Positions 23,650 through 35,330 of a stretch of 64,000 bases of DNA are shown piece after piece (position 1 is the stretch's first letter; each line of letters opens with the position of its first letter). Below the pieces are notes generated by a model that was given only the letters and a program-made list of their open reading frames with translations, was not told where the DNA came from and made no database searches. This stretch comes from Parelaphostrongylus tenuis (taxonomy: Eukaryota; Nematoda; Chromadorea; Rhabditida; Metastrongylidae). Where the stretch lies: positions 1-64,000 of the forward strand of contig JAHQIW010006986.1 in the NCBI GenBank assembly GCA_019055375.1, given 5' to 3'. The translations under genes were made by a program, and so were the position numbers.

Positions 23650-23850
23650 TTTTCCAGTATTTTTACTACCTTTTTTCTGCAGTGTTATGATGTTTCATAT
23701 ATACCTAAGAGAAATGAGTGGTGAGCAAAAATACGACCTCAGGTAAGAGTTGAACTCGCGTTTCATCAATATCGGGGACGCGTGCTACCATTACACCACC
23801 GATGTACATTAGCGTCACCACTCATTCTTCAATATTCCGTAAACAATGTT
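23650..23850. repeat. tRNA-like foldback MITE (TIR family GTGGTGAGCAAAAATA, copy 1)
   Basis: GAGTGGTGAGCAAAAATACG at about 23712 is mirrored by a degenerate CACCACTC at 23815. Reversed, the interior reads GGTGGTGTAATGGTAGCACG ... AACGCGAGTTCAACTC, a box A/box B pair. Flanking CAGTGTTATGATGTTTC matches the ends of the copies at 27975 and 47530. Confidence 0.6.
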
Positions 23851-24626
23851 TTGCATTAGATACTGTATCTGTTGTATAACGTGATCTTGTTAGAATATTG
23901 GGATATGAATGAAACGAGGCCTAAATTAAAACAAAGTATCCGCTTTGCGATATTTTTTGTGAAACAACGGTAGCTGAGAAGAATCATAGAATATAGTTGA
24001 TACCGGAATCATACAAATCCTCTCAGAAGTTCATAACTCCAATACAGCTGACATGTGGCATGAAAGTGTTACTCTTTATGGGTTTTTCTCTAAGTGGCTT
24101 CCTTCAGCCACTACTTCTCATAACATTTTCTTCAAGTTTAATTCTTACTTTTTGACGAGGTGAAAGCTTCCTTATCGACTGCAGTGGGATTCTTACACTA
24201 AGATTATTCCCTTATAGAAAAAGGATGATCTCAGTGCAGCGATTGGTCTCAAAAAAAAGGGTTTGTCAACTTCACAACGAAAATCACAAATTGAAACATA
24301 CGAGTTCCTCGATTTTAAATAATGCCCAGGACTACATTGCCATTCAAAACTCGAATGCTCTTGTCCCACCAGTGGATGTGGGACTTTTAGCGAAAGAGCT
24401 TTTAAAGAATCAGCCGAAATAGATAGTGTCACAGTAAACCTTGGGTTTCGCTTGTTCGAACTGCAAATCGTCATCATAGTAACATTTGCAACTAACTTAT
24501 TCTTCATGGATCTTACTCGATAAAAATGTTGCTTAAAATTACACTTAAAATTTTCTACTCGAAATTATCACATCCTTACAGCATATTCCAAGCCTTTCTT
24601 TTATCTTATGGCACTTTTAGAGAGCT

Positions 24627-24668
24627 AATACATGTTTCAGCCTTTGAGCCTCATCAGTAGCACGATGC
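24627..24668 (-). ncRNA. Hammerhead ribozyme, left arm of foldback
   Basis: On the minus strand the order is CTGATGA (complement of 24651-24657), stem II GGC...GCT, GAAA and a short ACATGT stem III, then TTAGC facing GCTA for stem I. One extra base at the cleavage junction and weak stem II pairing suggest reduced activity, but all catalytic bases are present. Confidence 0.6.
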
Positions 24669-25121
24669 CCTTCTGATCAGCCAGCCAGCAGGATATAGGC
24701 CTATGTAGAGAAATCTACGTCGACCTATTTACACTCAACGTACTCGTGGCGTTCTTTCAAAGTGATTGATTGGCGATATATATATATATAAATAAATAAA
24801 TAAATATAAATATATATATATATAGAAGCTCTACTATATACATATACATGGATGGATGGCTTGGTGAGCCATGAGCCCGAGATAGCAACATCGACCTTGT
24901 TTACAACTCAGAGCACCCCTAACCACTGCGCCACCTGCGCTCTCATATATATACATATACATATTAGTGGTGCAATAGCCGTAAGCCAAGAAAACGGCAG
25001 TCAATCACTCTGAACGAATACCACGGTGATCTCTTTACCGTATGTTGAGTGCAAATGCTTGGCTTTGATTCCTCTTTATAGAAGTATATCCTCTTACAGA
25101 AACTGACTGAACCGAAAAACA

Positions 25122-25166
25122 CCTTGCCACTGACGTGGCTACAAGGCCGAAACACGTGTGTCGCAT
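25122..25166 (+). ncRNA. Hammerhead relic, right arm of foldback
   Basis: The plus strand shows CTGACGT in place of CTGATGA, then GGC TACAA GGCC, GAAA, ACACGTGT and GTG. The A9-to-T change and G at the cleavage position should abolish activity. It mirrors the left-arm copy. Confidence 0.5.
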
Positions 25167-25298
25167 TGCATAAATGCTCACAAAGGTCCACATGTTTGGC
25201 TCGAAAAGACCATCAATATTCAATAAATAGAATTCAAAAACGGTGGTAAATTGTGTTTTGTTCTGGCCATAGTTATTCTTTTTGGATAATGTTATTAC

Positions 25299-25344
25299 GG
25301 ACTATAAGCAAGGCGAATACTGCTAGCTTACTCCACACCTTCAT
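25299..25344 (-). CDS. Candidate first exon encoding a signal peptide
   Basis: ATG at 25344 lies 7 nt after a TTTTTAG acceptor. The exon reads MKVWSKLAVFALLIV and ends at C|GTAATA. This is the shape of a nematode first exon for a secreted protein. No downstream exon was identified, because the hammerhead foldback follows at once. Confidence 0.3.
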
Positions 25345-25349
25345 GTTAG

Positions 25350-27230
25350 TTCTAAAAACGAATAGTTCGAGAGTCACTAAGAACATTTTTCTATTCAGAA
25401 ACTCAAGATAATAAATTGAGGTGGAATCGCAGAACCGAGAGGTAATCATCAATTCTGTCCTACATTGCATAATGCTCCACAGAATCAAAAAGAAAGTCTC
25501 AAAAGAATATAGAAGTGCTGTTTGAATCTGCAGAGCTTAGAAAGAGAATCTGCAGCGCATCCGAAGAGTTTGCCACTTAAGAGACCAAAGTGATTTTGTG
25601 GCGAGACAGAACAAACGAGACAACAAATATTACTTCAGAAAGAGCATTAGAGAAGATCGTGTTGACTTTTACTTGATAAATTTAACACTCACTGTATATT
25701 ATCTCAGGAAGCGTTGCCATGCTATTCGAATGATGTTCAAAAGTCTAACATTATGTTTCGTTAGTAATCACTCGCAGAAAGCCAAATCCCGACATGAACA
25801 TATTCAAGCGTACATGGAACCTACGATCAATATTGATAATTAAGTCATTCACACGTTAGTAGTCAGAATGTAAGGGAATCGATGGGAAGGTAGCGATACA
25901 TTGTTAATGCACAAGGAAGGATGCTGACACGACATCATTAGCTAGCGCCTAGTCGGGCTATAATTTATCGTCTAAAAGAGCCTCAGTTGAGTCTTTCTCA
26001 GCAAAAACATGGGACAAGCGATGGCCTAGCAAATATTCAGAGCTTTGACAAATATCCTTGCTGGTTCTTAAGCACGCAATAGTAATACAATAGTAACACA
26101 ATTAGAGGAAGAGACAATGTCGACCATTGCAGCACTTTCCTCGGCATGCGATAGGCACTTAAGCGATAATGTACCAAAAAGAGCAATAATAAATAATAAA
26201 TGAATGAGATACTAATATATGTATGATGTATAATTTACTAATAACTAAATAAAAGAGAATAACAGAGATAAAAGAGTAAAAGATACCACTTGAGTAATAT
26301 GGCATCACTAAGTGACCAAAAAAGCTCCAAATATATATTCGTAGTTTTTAGTAACGTAGTATTTGATGAACTGTACGATAACATTATAAACAGGAAGCTT
26401 TGCACTCTGCAACAACTTTGATTAACTTCAAAAGAAAAAGATGAAATGTGATCGCATCATACAAAATTATCCAAACTATTTACAAGAACCTTATAGAAAG
26501 AATGAAGTAGGATAACAACCTATTGGAAGTCAACGCTTGGTCGATTGCTAGATGCGTGGTTCACATAATAGCAAGCATAATCAAGACAAACAATGTTGGC
26601 CGATGACGACAGCTCGCCTGACTTACTTTGAAACTAAGAAATTGACGTTCAAAATGAACGAATTGGTTCCAAAGTCGCTCACAGTAGAGCAAAAGCGTCG
26701 TCAATGGACATCGAAATCTCATTTTAATAAAGTTGAACCTCACACCTACTTTGACAACAGGCTGGAAAGAGCTCGAATTGTTGATTAATAGATCTCGGCT
26801 TTGCTATGAAAAAAAAACTAGAACTATTAGCCTACAGAAATTCGAATACTGGTTTATTCATACAAGAAAAGCTAACCTACTTAAACTCACCGTTTTTTAC
26901 AGGCATTTCCAGTCGCAGCTCCGTGGTAGAAGACTTTATCAGGGAGTAATTGTAAAGATGTTTCGAAGAAGCAAGATTCGACTACGGAAAAAATTCTAAT
27001 TTTCAGTAAACCGGGCAAGACTGAATCTCGTATAGCAATTTTTGGAGCTTTTGCAAGAGTGGTAGTGTGGTATGCAGATGTTGTTGCTCTTAGCTAATCA
27101 ACATCGGTTGCAGGCACTGTTTCGCCAATTCACCGATAAACCGATAAACACAGAAGAATCGTACCTCTCAAAAATTCTGCTGAGATTCATGAAGAGCTCC
27201 GTAAGATCTTTGGGATTTTCAGGCAATATA
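25350..27230. other. Stretch without a supported gene
   Basis: Chance-length frames only (for example 25598-25843 and 26552-26999 on plus). The region is AT-rich with no recognised element. Confidence 0.3.
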
Positions 27231-27234
27231 TGTT

Positions 27235-27552
27235 TCGTTCTACGCGCCAGGATATCGAAAATAAAGTGGGGCGCACACGTGATGCGCTTTAACGACAACC
27301 GATGAACGAGAGCCGTTACCGACTGGATTCCTCGGGACGTCAAGCGCTCTAAAGGAAGACCACCGACCCGTTGGTCCGATTTCTTCACGAAAGCGATAGA
27401 AGAAAGATATGACGCTCAGCGAACCCCTAGAGCGACGAGGACCCACTGGGCTACTCTTGCACGCGATAGGGAAAATGGAAGATTTGATGGTACCCGCTCG
27501 AGTCACTCGACGATCAACGGGACGACAGGTGATACAGGTGATACGTTCCGGG
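27235..27552 (+). mobile_element. RTE-type LINE 3' end fragment
   Basis: The plus strand reads SKIKWGAHVMRFNDNR, TRAVTDWIPRDVKRSKGRPP, TRWSDFFTKAIEERYDAQR and THWATLARDRENG, then ends in GACAGGTGATACAGGTGATAC. This is the best preserved RTE C-terminus in the window, with one stop after NDNR. It is 5'-truncated. Confidence 0.8.
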
Positions 27553-27974
27553 AAGTGTTGCAGATAATTATCAAACCTCGATCAGAGAATCGTCAAAAAA
27601 AATCGTCGTGCATTTTTCACTGCACGTCATTTGATGTAAGTGTGAATTTTTTTGCTACAGGAAGAATGCAGCACAAATTTGAGAGCGGAAGCTTATGCAC
27701 TTTTTATTCTAAACTGCCTCAAGTTATGCCTCTTTGAATGGTCATAATCGGTGATGTTAAGAGTTCTGTGACTTTCTTCTCCAAAGTTTCCTACCTAGTC
27801 AGTGACGGCTTACCAGATTCAACGATGATGTGGAGTGTTTTCGCCGTTTCCCGCCCACAGATCCAGCTCTAACAGAAAATTCCTCAAAATTGCTTTTTTA
27901 TTCCAATAGCGTAAATTGACTAGAAGAGGTCTAAAAATCTGCTTGTTAGGAGATTGCACTACCGGGATATTTGA

Positions 27975-28130
27975 GTGAAAATTAATACCTGAGAGAGTTG
28001 AGTGGTGAGCAAAAATATGGACGGTATAGAGGAGACGTGGGTTCGACTCTCGTTAGAGGTCCTATTTCTTGCTCACCACTCAATTCTCTCAGGTATCTAT
28101 GAAACATCAGAACACTGCGAAAAATACAGT
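27975..28130. repeat. tRNA-like foldback MITE (copy 2)
   Basis: GAGTGGTGAGCAAAAATATG near 28000 and TATTTCTTGCTCACCACTC near 28065 are near-perfect inverted repeats that extend into CCTGAGAGAGTT and AATTCTCTCAGG. The 50-bp loop keeps GACGTGGGTTCGACTCTCG, a box B-like motif. CAGAACACTGCGAAAAATAC on the right matches the 23650 and 47530 copies. Confidence 0.65.
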
Positions 28131-28291
28131 GAAAACATTCGAAATTTGAGAATTAATGCTAACAAAGTGTCAAAGGTTTCGAACAAATAATGCTAACTGT
28201 TTCTTACACATAATAGTACGATGTTTATCTATTCACCGCTTTCATGGCAACCGCTTTGTTAAACTTTCAAAAAGGTAATACCGAAACTATT

Positions 28292-28757
28292 TCATGATTG
28301 CGCCAACAAACTATTAGCAGAGGGTTGAGCTGTAACAAATCGTCAATGATGTTACAAAAGTCACTGTAAGCTTGTTTTACTGCTCTGACATACTTCTTGC
28401 ACTTATCTCAAGTACTCACTCGAATCACTCAAACAGCAGCAGTGTTTAGCATTAGAATCCTTCCAGAACATCAAACAATCTTCGTAATCCATGAAATAAA
28501 AAGTAATTAAAATGTGCATATTCACTTGTTCACATGCACTTGAAAACTAATGATTTATTGAGCGATTGTGCGCGTCTGCAATGTCTTTGATCTGAAGTCA
28601 CTTACATTTTCATCACTTTTGAGTGCAAGAACCTTGGAGGTTATAGTCGCGAAAAATGATGATGCTCACCATGTGTGCTTTGCTTCTGAAGCGGTGCACG
28701 TGGTCGTTGCTCGTGTGCCACGAAACCGTTGCCGGTCAACTCGATCTGTTCACCCAT
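28292..28757 (-). CDS. Candidate small protein, three exons, 61 residues
   Basis: Exons in order are 28670-28757, 28420-28479 and 28292-28329 (stop TGA), phases consistent. The ATG lies 14 nt after a CTACTACAG acceptor, as in trans-spliced genes. Exon 1 reads MGEQIELTGNGFVAHEQRP... and ends with the strong donor G|GTGAGC. Exon 2 holds KHCCCLSDS and ends A|GTGAGT. The last exon (QPSANSLLAQS) follows TTTGTTACAG. Exon 1 is convincing; the exon 2 acceptor (TTACGAAG) is weak. Function is unknown. Confidence 0.4.
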
Positions 28758-29439
28758 CAATCGACTGTCCACTGTAGTAGCCTATAATACCTTTTCACAC
28801 CTTATCGTTCTATTTATCACCTTTACATTAATGCATCCTCTATCCGTACTTGCAGTCTTTACTTTTGAATTTTAGAAATCACGGATTGTCTAGTTAAGCT
28901 GTTCCCCAATTCTCCAAGCTTAGTGTGCACCGTGTGGACTGGATGGAGCTCTTCCATCAAGTTCAACCCTTAAGAGACGAGGTGTATCAAATGTATCAAT
29001 TATGATACACGCTGTTTAAAGGCCTTTCTCGCTGTATAAAAGTTTTCTCTCAGACATTCGATAATTATTCAAGAGCTTAAATCTCAGCGATTTCAACGAC
29101 AATTTTACTTTTGAGAGGAATTTTATTACGCATTATTACTTATTATTATTCGTAATATTATTGCAATGCCGTGGCCAAGTGGTTGTGATGTTGGTCATGG
29201 CGCGCGTGGAGCCAAGCTCCACCCCTCCCACTTCTGTCCGACAGTCAACAACGTTTTATCGAACGCCTCAGCAAGGCTATTCTCGAGACTGCAAGGAGAC
29301 TCACTCAACCAGTATTCTACGACGTTCAAGAAGAAGACGAACATCGAATTCAATGCAACAAGTACTGAGATTTGCACAGTGAAAAAAAGCACTGTGATGA
29401 CGAATCAAATAAAGTGCTAAGGTGCTAAAAGTATTATTA

Positions 29440-29560
29440 TTAGAGGATTTAATGTGGGGCGTGGCCAGTGACGAGGGGACGAGACCTCCGAAACACGTGT
29501 ATGGCTCTGGCGTAATAACCTTGCTAAGGCTTCAAACATTCTTAGCAATTATATAGTATT
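29440..29560 (+). repeat. Hammerhead-family repeat, decayed ribozyme
   Basis: At 29461-29510, GGCCA pairs with TGGCT (stem I), GGGG with CTCC (stem II), GAAA is intact and ACACGTGT forms stem III. The core reads GTGACGA instead of CTGATGA, so C3 is lost and activity is not expected. Downstream CTGGCGTAATAACCTTGCTA matches the body after the other plus-strand copies. Confidence 0.6.
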
Positions 29561-29732
29561 ATTATTACGTATTACGTGTTTTACGTCATTTTATTACGCA
29601 TTATTATTGAAAATCACGTATTGATTACCATCGTTACGTATTTATTACGTATCACACATTACATTTTACCAGTCACTTCCTGACTTGGATTGATAAGATG
29701 ATTGTCTATTCCGAAGCAGGTTTGAAACAGGG

Positions 29733-29734
<2 letters not shown>

Positions 29735-29773
<39 letters not shown>

Positions 29774-29782
29774 TTATATATC
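29735..29782. repeat. (TA)n microsatellite
   Basis: About 20 TA units with one interruption. Confidence 0.9.
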
Positions 29783-30677
29783 GAGGCAGACTACTCATAG
29801 CTAGTCAAAATAATCGTGGCCAAACAAAAATTGCACCGAAGTCCGCTTTTCTCTTCTTTAACAAAACAAACAAACGTATACCTCGACTGCACTGTTACAT
29901 GCAATGAGGAATGATCGGGTATAACAAAAGATGTTGAATGCAATAAATTGAGCTTATTTTATATTTAAACTGTTGATAATAGTTGCACCGAAGGTGGTCG
30001 GAAGCACACCGAGTAGGGAAGCCGTACGACAAAAGATGTAAAGTCGCTTGAGACGTAAATCACGCTATGTAATCATGCAACAATATCCATGAAGAATGAC
30101 CAAATATCCTGAAGCAGCAGCTCAACCGACTCACGAATTCGAAGATCCTTCATGGATCCAGGGAAACAAATTGAATAGATATAAGTGCCAGAAAGGGCAC
30201 AAGACGAATATGGGTTCTAGTAATTGGATAAATAAGAATAGACACGATTCGAAGCAGTGAATATTCATAACAACGTTTCGTCCTCGACAGAGGAAATCAC
30301 GTGCTACCAGCTGTTCGATCACATCAAAACGATCACGATGGAGAAGTAATGTCATTGAGCGATGAAGTTAAATGAAAATCGCAGCATGTGCGTTCAAATA
30401 TGACCAATGAAAAAGTTCAGATTATCATGTAAAATTACGCTCGGGACGTTGAATGAGTTGCTTTACGAAACCTTCTCTCACTCACCAACTACTCGCTTAG
30501 CAACAACTACCTTTCCAATTATATCGTTAACTGCTAACTGAGGGACTCGTCAATTAACCGATGTTAAGAACTCGTCATTTCCAGAACTATGGGATTTTAA
30601 GCTACCGAAATAGGGAGATGCTTATTATTCTGAAGAGATGTGCAGATCCTAATGAAGTGTTCTTATTTTCCCATCAG

Positions 30678-30989
30678 CCAATTTTACTGGCTCTGAAATA
30701 AAATGCAGGTAATATTACGTACCCGTGCATGTTGTGATATCATAGAGGAGACCTTGAAAAGAAGAGGACGGAAAAAACTCTTTTCCAAAACTTAACTTAG
30801 AAGATTTTATCACAAGGAAAATAAAACATGAAATCTTCATCTTACCAAAGAAAATGGAGTTTTTTGTTTATTTGTTGACACTGTAGCCTCTTTGGAGCCG
30901 AAAACAAACTGGAATTTATAGATTGCAGAGGACAGCTGACCGCTCTTCGTCATACAGTGGAAATGTTGAAACTTCATGCATTTATGTGA
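30678..30989 (+). CDS. Candidate gene fragment, two exons at the 3' end
   Basis: Exon 30678-30708 (NFTGSEIKC) lies between a TTTTCCCATCAG acceptor and the donor GTAATA. Exon 30887-30989 follows a GTTGACACTGTAG acceptor and reads LFGAENKLEFIDCRG...HTVEMLKLHAFM, stop TGA; phases match. Upstream exons were not found. From about 30985 a different frame stays open to 31093 (CIYVKNLADYYHGIF...), so either the gene is frameshifted or one frame is fortuitous. Confidence 0.35.
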
Positions 30990-31341
30990 AGAACTTAGCA
31001 GACTATTACCATGGAATATTCCAGAAGCAAGCATACGAAGAGGTGCAAGAAGTGAAAAAGCACAGAAAAAAGAAGCATTTAGCAAAAGACTGAGAATTGA
31101 AGGCACGCCAAATCAATTTTTTTCGGCTCTCAGACGCTTTCCCAACAGTAGAAGAGAGAGCTGAGCTTTAGTCCTTGTCGACATGATGCTAATCTTTTGA
31201 ACAAATAATGAATTCAAATGACTGAGTCTCACCGAACCTCACTATCTCAAATTGAAAACTATCTCACAAATCATTTTTCTAGTATAAGGCATACGCGTGA
31301 TTAGTATAATTTTTCCAAACTGTCCTCTGCCTTCCTCACAG

Positions 31342-31467
31342 CCTTCTAACTACTTACATGGGCATCACATTAATAAGTGAGTCACCACACAACCATCAAT
31401 AAACTCTTTTCGGCTTGTCTCGAAGAATTAATCAAAAGACTTGAAAAACCACGAGACGGTTCTGAAG
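31342..31467 (+). CDS. Candidate internal exons of an unknown gene
   Basis: Exon 31342-31376 lies between a pyrimidine-rich CTTCCTCACAG acceptor and GTGAGT. Exon 31426-31467 ends at G|GTGAGA. The 49-nt intron and phases agree, giving LLTTYMGITLIKLIKRLEKP and RDGSE. No start or end was found. Confidence 0.3.
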
Positions 31468-32177
31468 GTGAGACTGTCGAAACATGAGACATCACTACTG
31501 TGCTGTAAAGCATTCAATACATTTTATTGACAAAAAAAACCTAGTGTGTTTAAAGACTCAAAGTTCATCTAGCTATCTTATCAGTTTTTATTCTTTATCC
31601 GCGCCATAACTCCTGGATAACGTGTGAGGTTAGAGGATATTGAAACTGAAAGATAGACATTGTAATTTTGCTTACTTAAGGTAAAGAATTTCGTTGAATG
31701 TTGACATGTTTCGGTAAATATTTTTCTTTCGACATCATAAATGATGTCTAAAATATCCACGATAAAAGTAATTGATTCCGATACATATTTGCTAACGAAA
31801 TGTTTCCAACTTTCATCTTTCAATACACAAAATTATGTTCACATTGAGATCTACAAATTGAAATGAAAAATGCTAGAACAAGTAGAAGATCTTTCTTTAT
31901 GACGACATAATGTCTATTTCACGTCAAAAATGACACTTCGCGGTACTGATTGCACCTTTACAGCAGCAGAGCAGTCTTTTGTATAAGTCTATTTTTTTCG
32001 CCTAGGTAATTAAATTAGCGAAAAATATTCTCCAGTTGTTCAAAAACATTTTGCCAGAGATTTGCGAACTGTCAATTACTTGTCTTGACTTCTTCATTGG
32101 TGTTGAACTTCGCCATCGTAGGCTTTAACATCACAGAGTTCTGAATAGAGGATTTCGATGCAGCCACACTTTCTTTA

Positions 32178-32456
32178 TCAGGGAGCATTTTCATCAATGT
32201 CTTTCAAACTGCTCGTTCCATTCTGTTCTTTCAAATCTCTATTTTCAGCCGTTGTTGTCAAAACGAGATTTATGATTATTCTGCTTTTGACAAGATGATA
32301 CTCATAAGCCTCGTCAGAGAACCATTTTCGTAATAAGGGCATGAAGCGGTACTTTTTGCCTAACCGCATCCATTTGCAGCCCTTTGAGAAAAACACGTCT
32401 TCTAGTTCCTTTTTAGAGTTAAAATCATTGCATAGCTGGAATTTCAATGAATTCAT
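32178..32456 (-). CDS. Candidate 92-residue protein or terminal exon
   Basis: An ATG-led minus frame (MNSLKFQLCNDFNSKKELED ... KDIDENAP) ends TGA. An acceptor TTGCTACAG lies about 34 nt upstream of the ATG and could be a spliced-leader or cis site. Its amino-acid use is mixed, without low complexity. Length alone does not exclude chance. Confidence 0.3.
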   Translation of the reverse strand: MNSLKFQLCNDFNSKKELEDVFFSKGCKWMRLGKKYRFMPLLRKWFSDEAYEYHLVKSRIIINLVLTTTAENRDLKEQNGTSSLKDIDENAP

Positions 32457-32654
32457 TGGAGTGCTTAATTTTGAGAAGTAATTTCACGATGCACTGTAGC
32501 AATGAAAGTAATATTATCTTTTACAACACTAGGGCTTTTCGTTGGACAATTTTTTTCATAAAGTTTATAGCAAGTAGATAGCATAAACAGGTAGAAATTC
32601 AATGATATACTTTAATTTTGGAAGGAATTTATAGTACGCTATAGCAGGCAGAAT

Positions 32655-32760
32655 AATGCTGGGTTTATCACTCGGCGCGCTCCTTGGCGGCTAGGTTGCG
32701 TGAGTGGCTATACTATCGATGTCGCGCTTAATCCACTGCGCAACGTGTGTCACATGTGAC
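32655..32760 (-). repeat. tRNA-SINE head fragment
   Basis: On the minus strand, GTGACACACGTTGCGCAGTGG carries the box A of the SINE family, followed by a diverged arm. Confidence 0.35.
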
Positions 32761-32769
32761 GTACGAATT

Positions 32770-35100
32770 TTGTTATTGAATTTGGGATTCTTTCTTTGCT
32801 CCAAAAAAGCTTTAGACAAAGTATATGACTCTGGTAGTATAGAATTTCCTCTACACTTTCATATACTTTTCATGCATAGGCTTTGGCTGTTCGAGTCTAG
32901 GCTTAGGCTCAGTTTAGTAGCGACTTAACGTGACAATCTGATTCAAAAATGGAAAACTCTAATCTACAATACGGTGGAAGGAAGCTTCCTTTTCAATTAC
33001 AGTGCTTAAAACTCCGGATTCTCTACGTAACAAAGAGATTCCAGAATAATTAACATGAATACCTGGCGAACTTAAAAGATCATATTATTTCCACTGCTAC
33101 ATCGCACTAAAAGCGTCTTTTCAGAACTAAAGTACAACAGTGGGATTTCGAAATTTGAACTATTGAGTGCCAACTAAAGCTATGGAAGAAATCTGAAATC
33201 GTTCGTAGCAAAGAGTGTAAATGGGTGCGAATAGGGAATAGTACTCGTAAAGCTAATGGTTCTTGATTGAAAGCATGCAGTGAAAGCAGGAAGAATTTCA
33301 CAGTTTGGTAAAACTGAACAACATCGAATAATTAAGAAGAAATTTAACGCAAAAGCGCTGTGTTTTCCACTATGCAATTATTTCAACTGAAAAAGATGAG
33401 CATCAATCACTATCTCAGATCTCAAATAAATCAGAATCCAAGAGTAGAGTGTGTTAGAGCAGTCAGCATTGAATAGTAATTATGCAAGTGCTAGGAACGT
33501 AAAAAAAATAATAAATTCAGGTTTCAGTGATTCAGCTATTATAGTCGAACCTAATTTGTACTAAGAAAACGTGAATTATCTTCAAAACAACGAAAATGGG
33601 TCCATGGACTTAGTGAACTCTGCGAAGGCCCGAATCTGATGTAGAAGACATAGCTTGTTTATCACATGTATTGCATTAAATTGGCTCGCATTACTTTATA
33701 ATAATTCAATCAAAAAGTCGATCTCATCTCTCCACCACTTTATGTCTATGAATCACAACTTTCTTATTTTTGATTGAGCTCAAAAATTACAGAAAATACA
33801 TAAGCTTTAGTGCATAGGGAAAGAGAAAAATAAGCAGAAAGAAAGAAAGAAAGAGAGAAAGAAAGAGAGAAAAAGGAGAGAAAGGGACGGAGAGAAGGAG
33901 AGAGAGGGAGAAGGGGAGAGAAAAAGCGAGAGAAATTGGAAGTGGAAGGAAAGCTTAAGAACATTTGCATGTCAACAACGGAAAGCTCTCCTGCAAAGGA
34001 AATTTGCACCTTAACGCGTTGTTATGCTGGTTCCCTTGAGTAACGCCGAGCCAGACTAAATAGTGACAACACAGTTGAGAAATTCAAGCAGCCTTGGGAT
34101 TTCTAAGCAACTTCCTTGCTAAATTTAGCGGTTTGTCATCAGAAAAGTATTCATGTTTCTTTTATGCCACTTTTGCGTAAGTCCTGAGAGATTTTATGCA
34201 GTGTTCAATTCTGACTCTGCATGCCCTATTAGAAAGTTTACTTATCGTCGTAATCAATAGCAACGATATAAAAGGGGTAGTGTTGCCTTACTAAAATGAA
34301 AATGCCAATAAAAAATAAATCAGAGAAATTTTCCGGAAGTCTACCTGACCCTCGTACGTACGATTTTAGTCTTTGTCGTCCAAAATTAGGCTCCAGAAGA
34401 TTTTCATTCGGTTAATATCCTCTCACTTTGATAAATTTTTTTTCCTAAACGCTAGCACGACAGACAATCACTCATTTTTACAAGTCTAGGAAAGGGTCTC
34501 ATATTTCTGAAACTTCTGTTAGAGCCGATTCTTGACATTCGACTAACTCCTAGTCTGAAGGTCTATTGAGAAAATGAACTTTTTTGAGCTCGCGTTGCAT
34601 CAAAGAAAATTATTGTGATCCGCTCCACAGATTAGCAACAAGAATACAACGCAAGCACACTGAAGTGGTAAATCTAGCAATGATTCCTAGAGCTAAACGA
34701 ATACAACGGCAGTGCTAAATAGAAGAAGGTGTGTATTGTCATCAATGAAAAGTTTCGCGGATTATAAGTAGAGCGGCGGGAGAATAGAGCGTGGGGTAAT
34801 CAACGAACGAATGTGGATCAGCAGGGCGTGAACGTAATTTTCTCATCACTCTCCCATCCTCCAAATGGAGGAAGACGTGCAAAGCTTTTCCTCTGCCCAC
34901 TTACCTTTTTGGAGTAGAGTGATAATGAATGAAAAGCTGTTGTGTTAGAACTGCAATAATACCTTTAATTTACTAAGACATACGCACACCCTTATTCTAC
35001 TTAGTTGCAAAAAATCTTTAAAAGGTGTTTTGTCGGGACATAAGTTTCAATACACAGAAATATTAATCTGATAGCATAACTTGAGCCTTTCGTGAGATCC
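32770..35100. other. Gene-poor stretch with a purine-rich tract
   Basis: A GAAA/GAGA-rich tract spans 33830-33935 on the plus strand. A 210-bp block at 34590-34920 is richer in GC but shows no open frame with splice support. No gene is called. Confidence 0.4.
33830..33935 (+). repeat. Polypurine (GAAA/GAGA)n tract
   Basis: About 100 bp of almost uninterrupted G and A on the plus strand. The minus-strand serine/phenylalanine-rich frame here is a translation of this repeat, not a gene. Confidence 0.9.
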
Positions 35101-35109
35101 GTTGTGGCA

Positions 35110-35330
35110 CTTGAATACTGCATGACACATGTTTCGGCTTTACAGCCTCATCAGTTGCACGGTGCCCTTCGATTCAATCATTTCGGGGACATGTAAACAT
35201 ATGTGGGAGAATCGACGCCAAACTCCTCACGCTCAAACTACGGTGAAAGAATCACCGTGGTGTTTCCTACAGAGTGATTGTCGAGTGCATGACTTACGGC
35301 TGTTACAGAGCATATGTAACAATGCTTTTT
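35110..35330 (-). repeat. Single-arm copy of the hammerhead foldback
   Basis: ATTACTGCATGACACATGTTTCG through TGGTGTTTCCTACAGAGTGATT aligns with one arm of 24620-25170, including GGTGAAAGAATCACCGTGGTG. The opposite arm is absent. Confidence 0.55.
35118..35162 (-). ncRNA. Type I hammerhead ribozyme, near intact
   Basis: On the minus strand the core CTGATGA is the complement of 35148-35154. Stem II is a perfect GGCT-GTAA-AGCC hairpin (35136-35147), and GAAA is the complement of 35132-35135. Stem III is ACA/TGT with a two-base loop, followed by C at the cleavage site (GTC, the preferred triplet). Stem I has an A-A mismatch next to the core, then four pairs (GTGCA side with ATGCA side). All catalytic positions are conserved. 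Confidence 0.75.

Larger units (their letters stand above)
24620..25170. repeat. Large inverted repeat with a hammerhead in each arm
   Basis: Left arm 24630-24780 and right arm 24985-25165 are inverted copies: GTGGCGTTCTTTCAAAGTGATTG on the left pairs with CAATCACTCTGAACGAATACCAC on the right. The outer ends are the hammerhead cores described separately. Between the arms lie (TA)n at 24778-24842 and a minus-strand SINE fragment at 24846-24950. A single-arm relative lies at 35110-35310. Confidence 0.65.

Noticed and set aside
24193..24507. Overlapping frames on both strands (104 codons minus, 65 codons plus)
   Set aside because: Both look equally plausible, no acceptor gives a phase-compatible partner on either strand, and a nearby leader-like exon (MKVLLFMGFSLSG) cannot be joined without a frame conflict.
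33764..34009. Serine/phenylalanine-rich minus-strand frame
   Set aside because: It is the complement of the polypurine tract.
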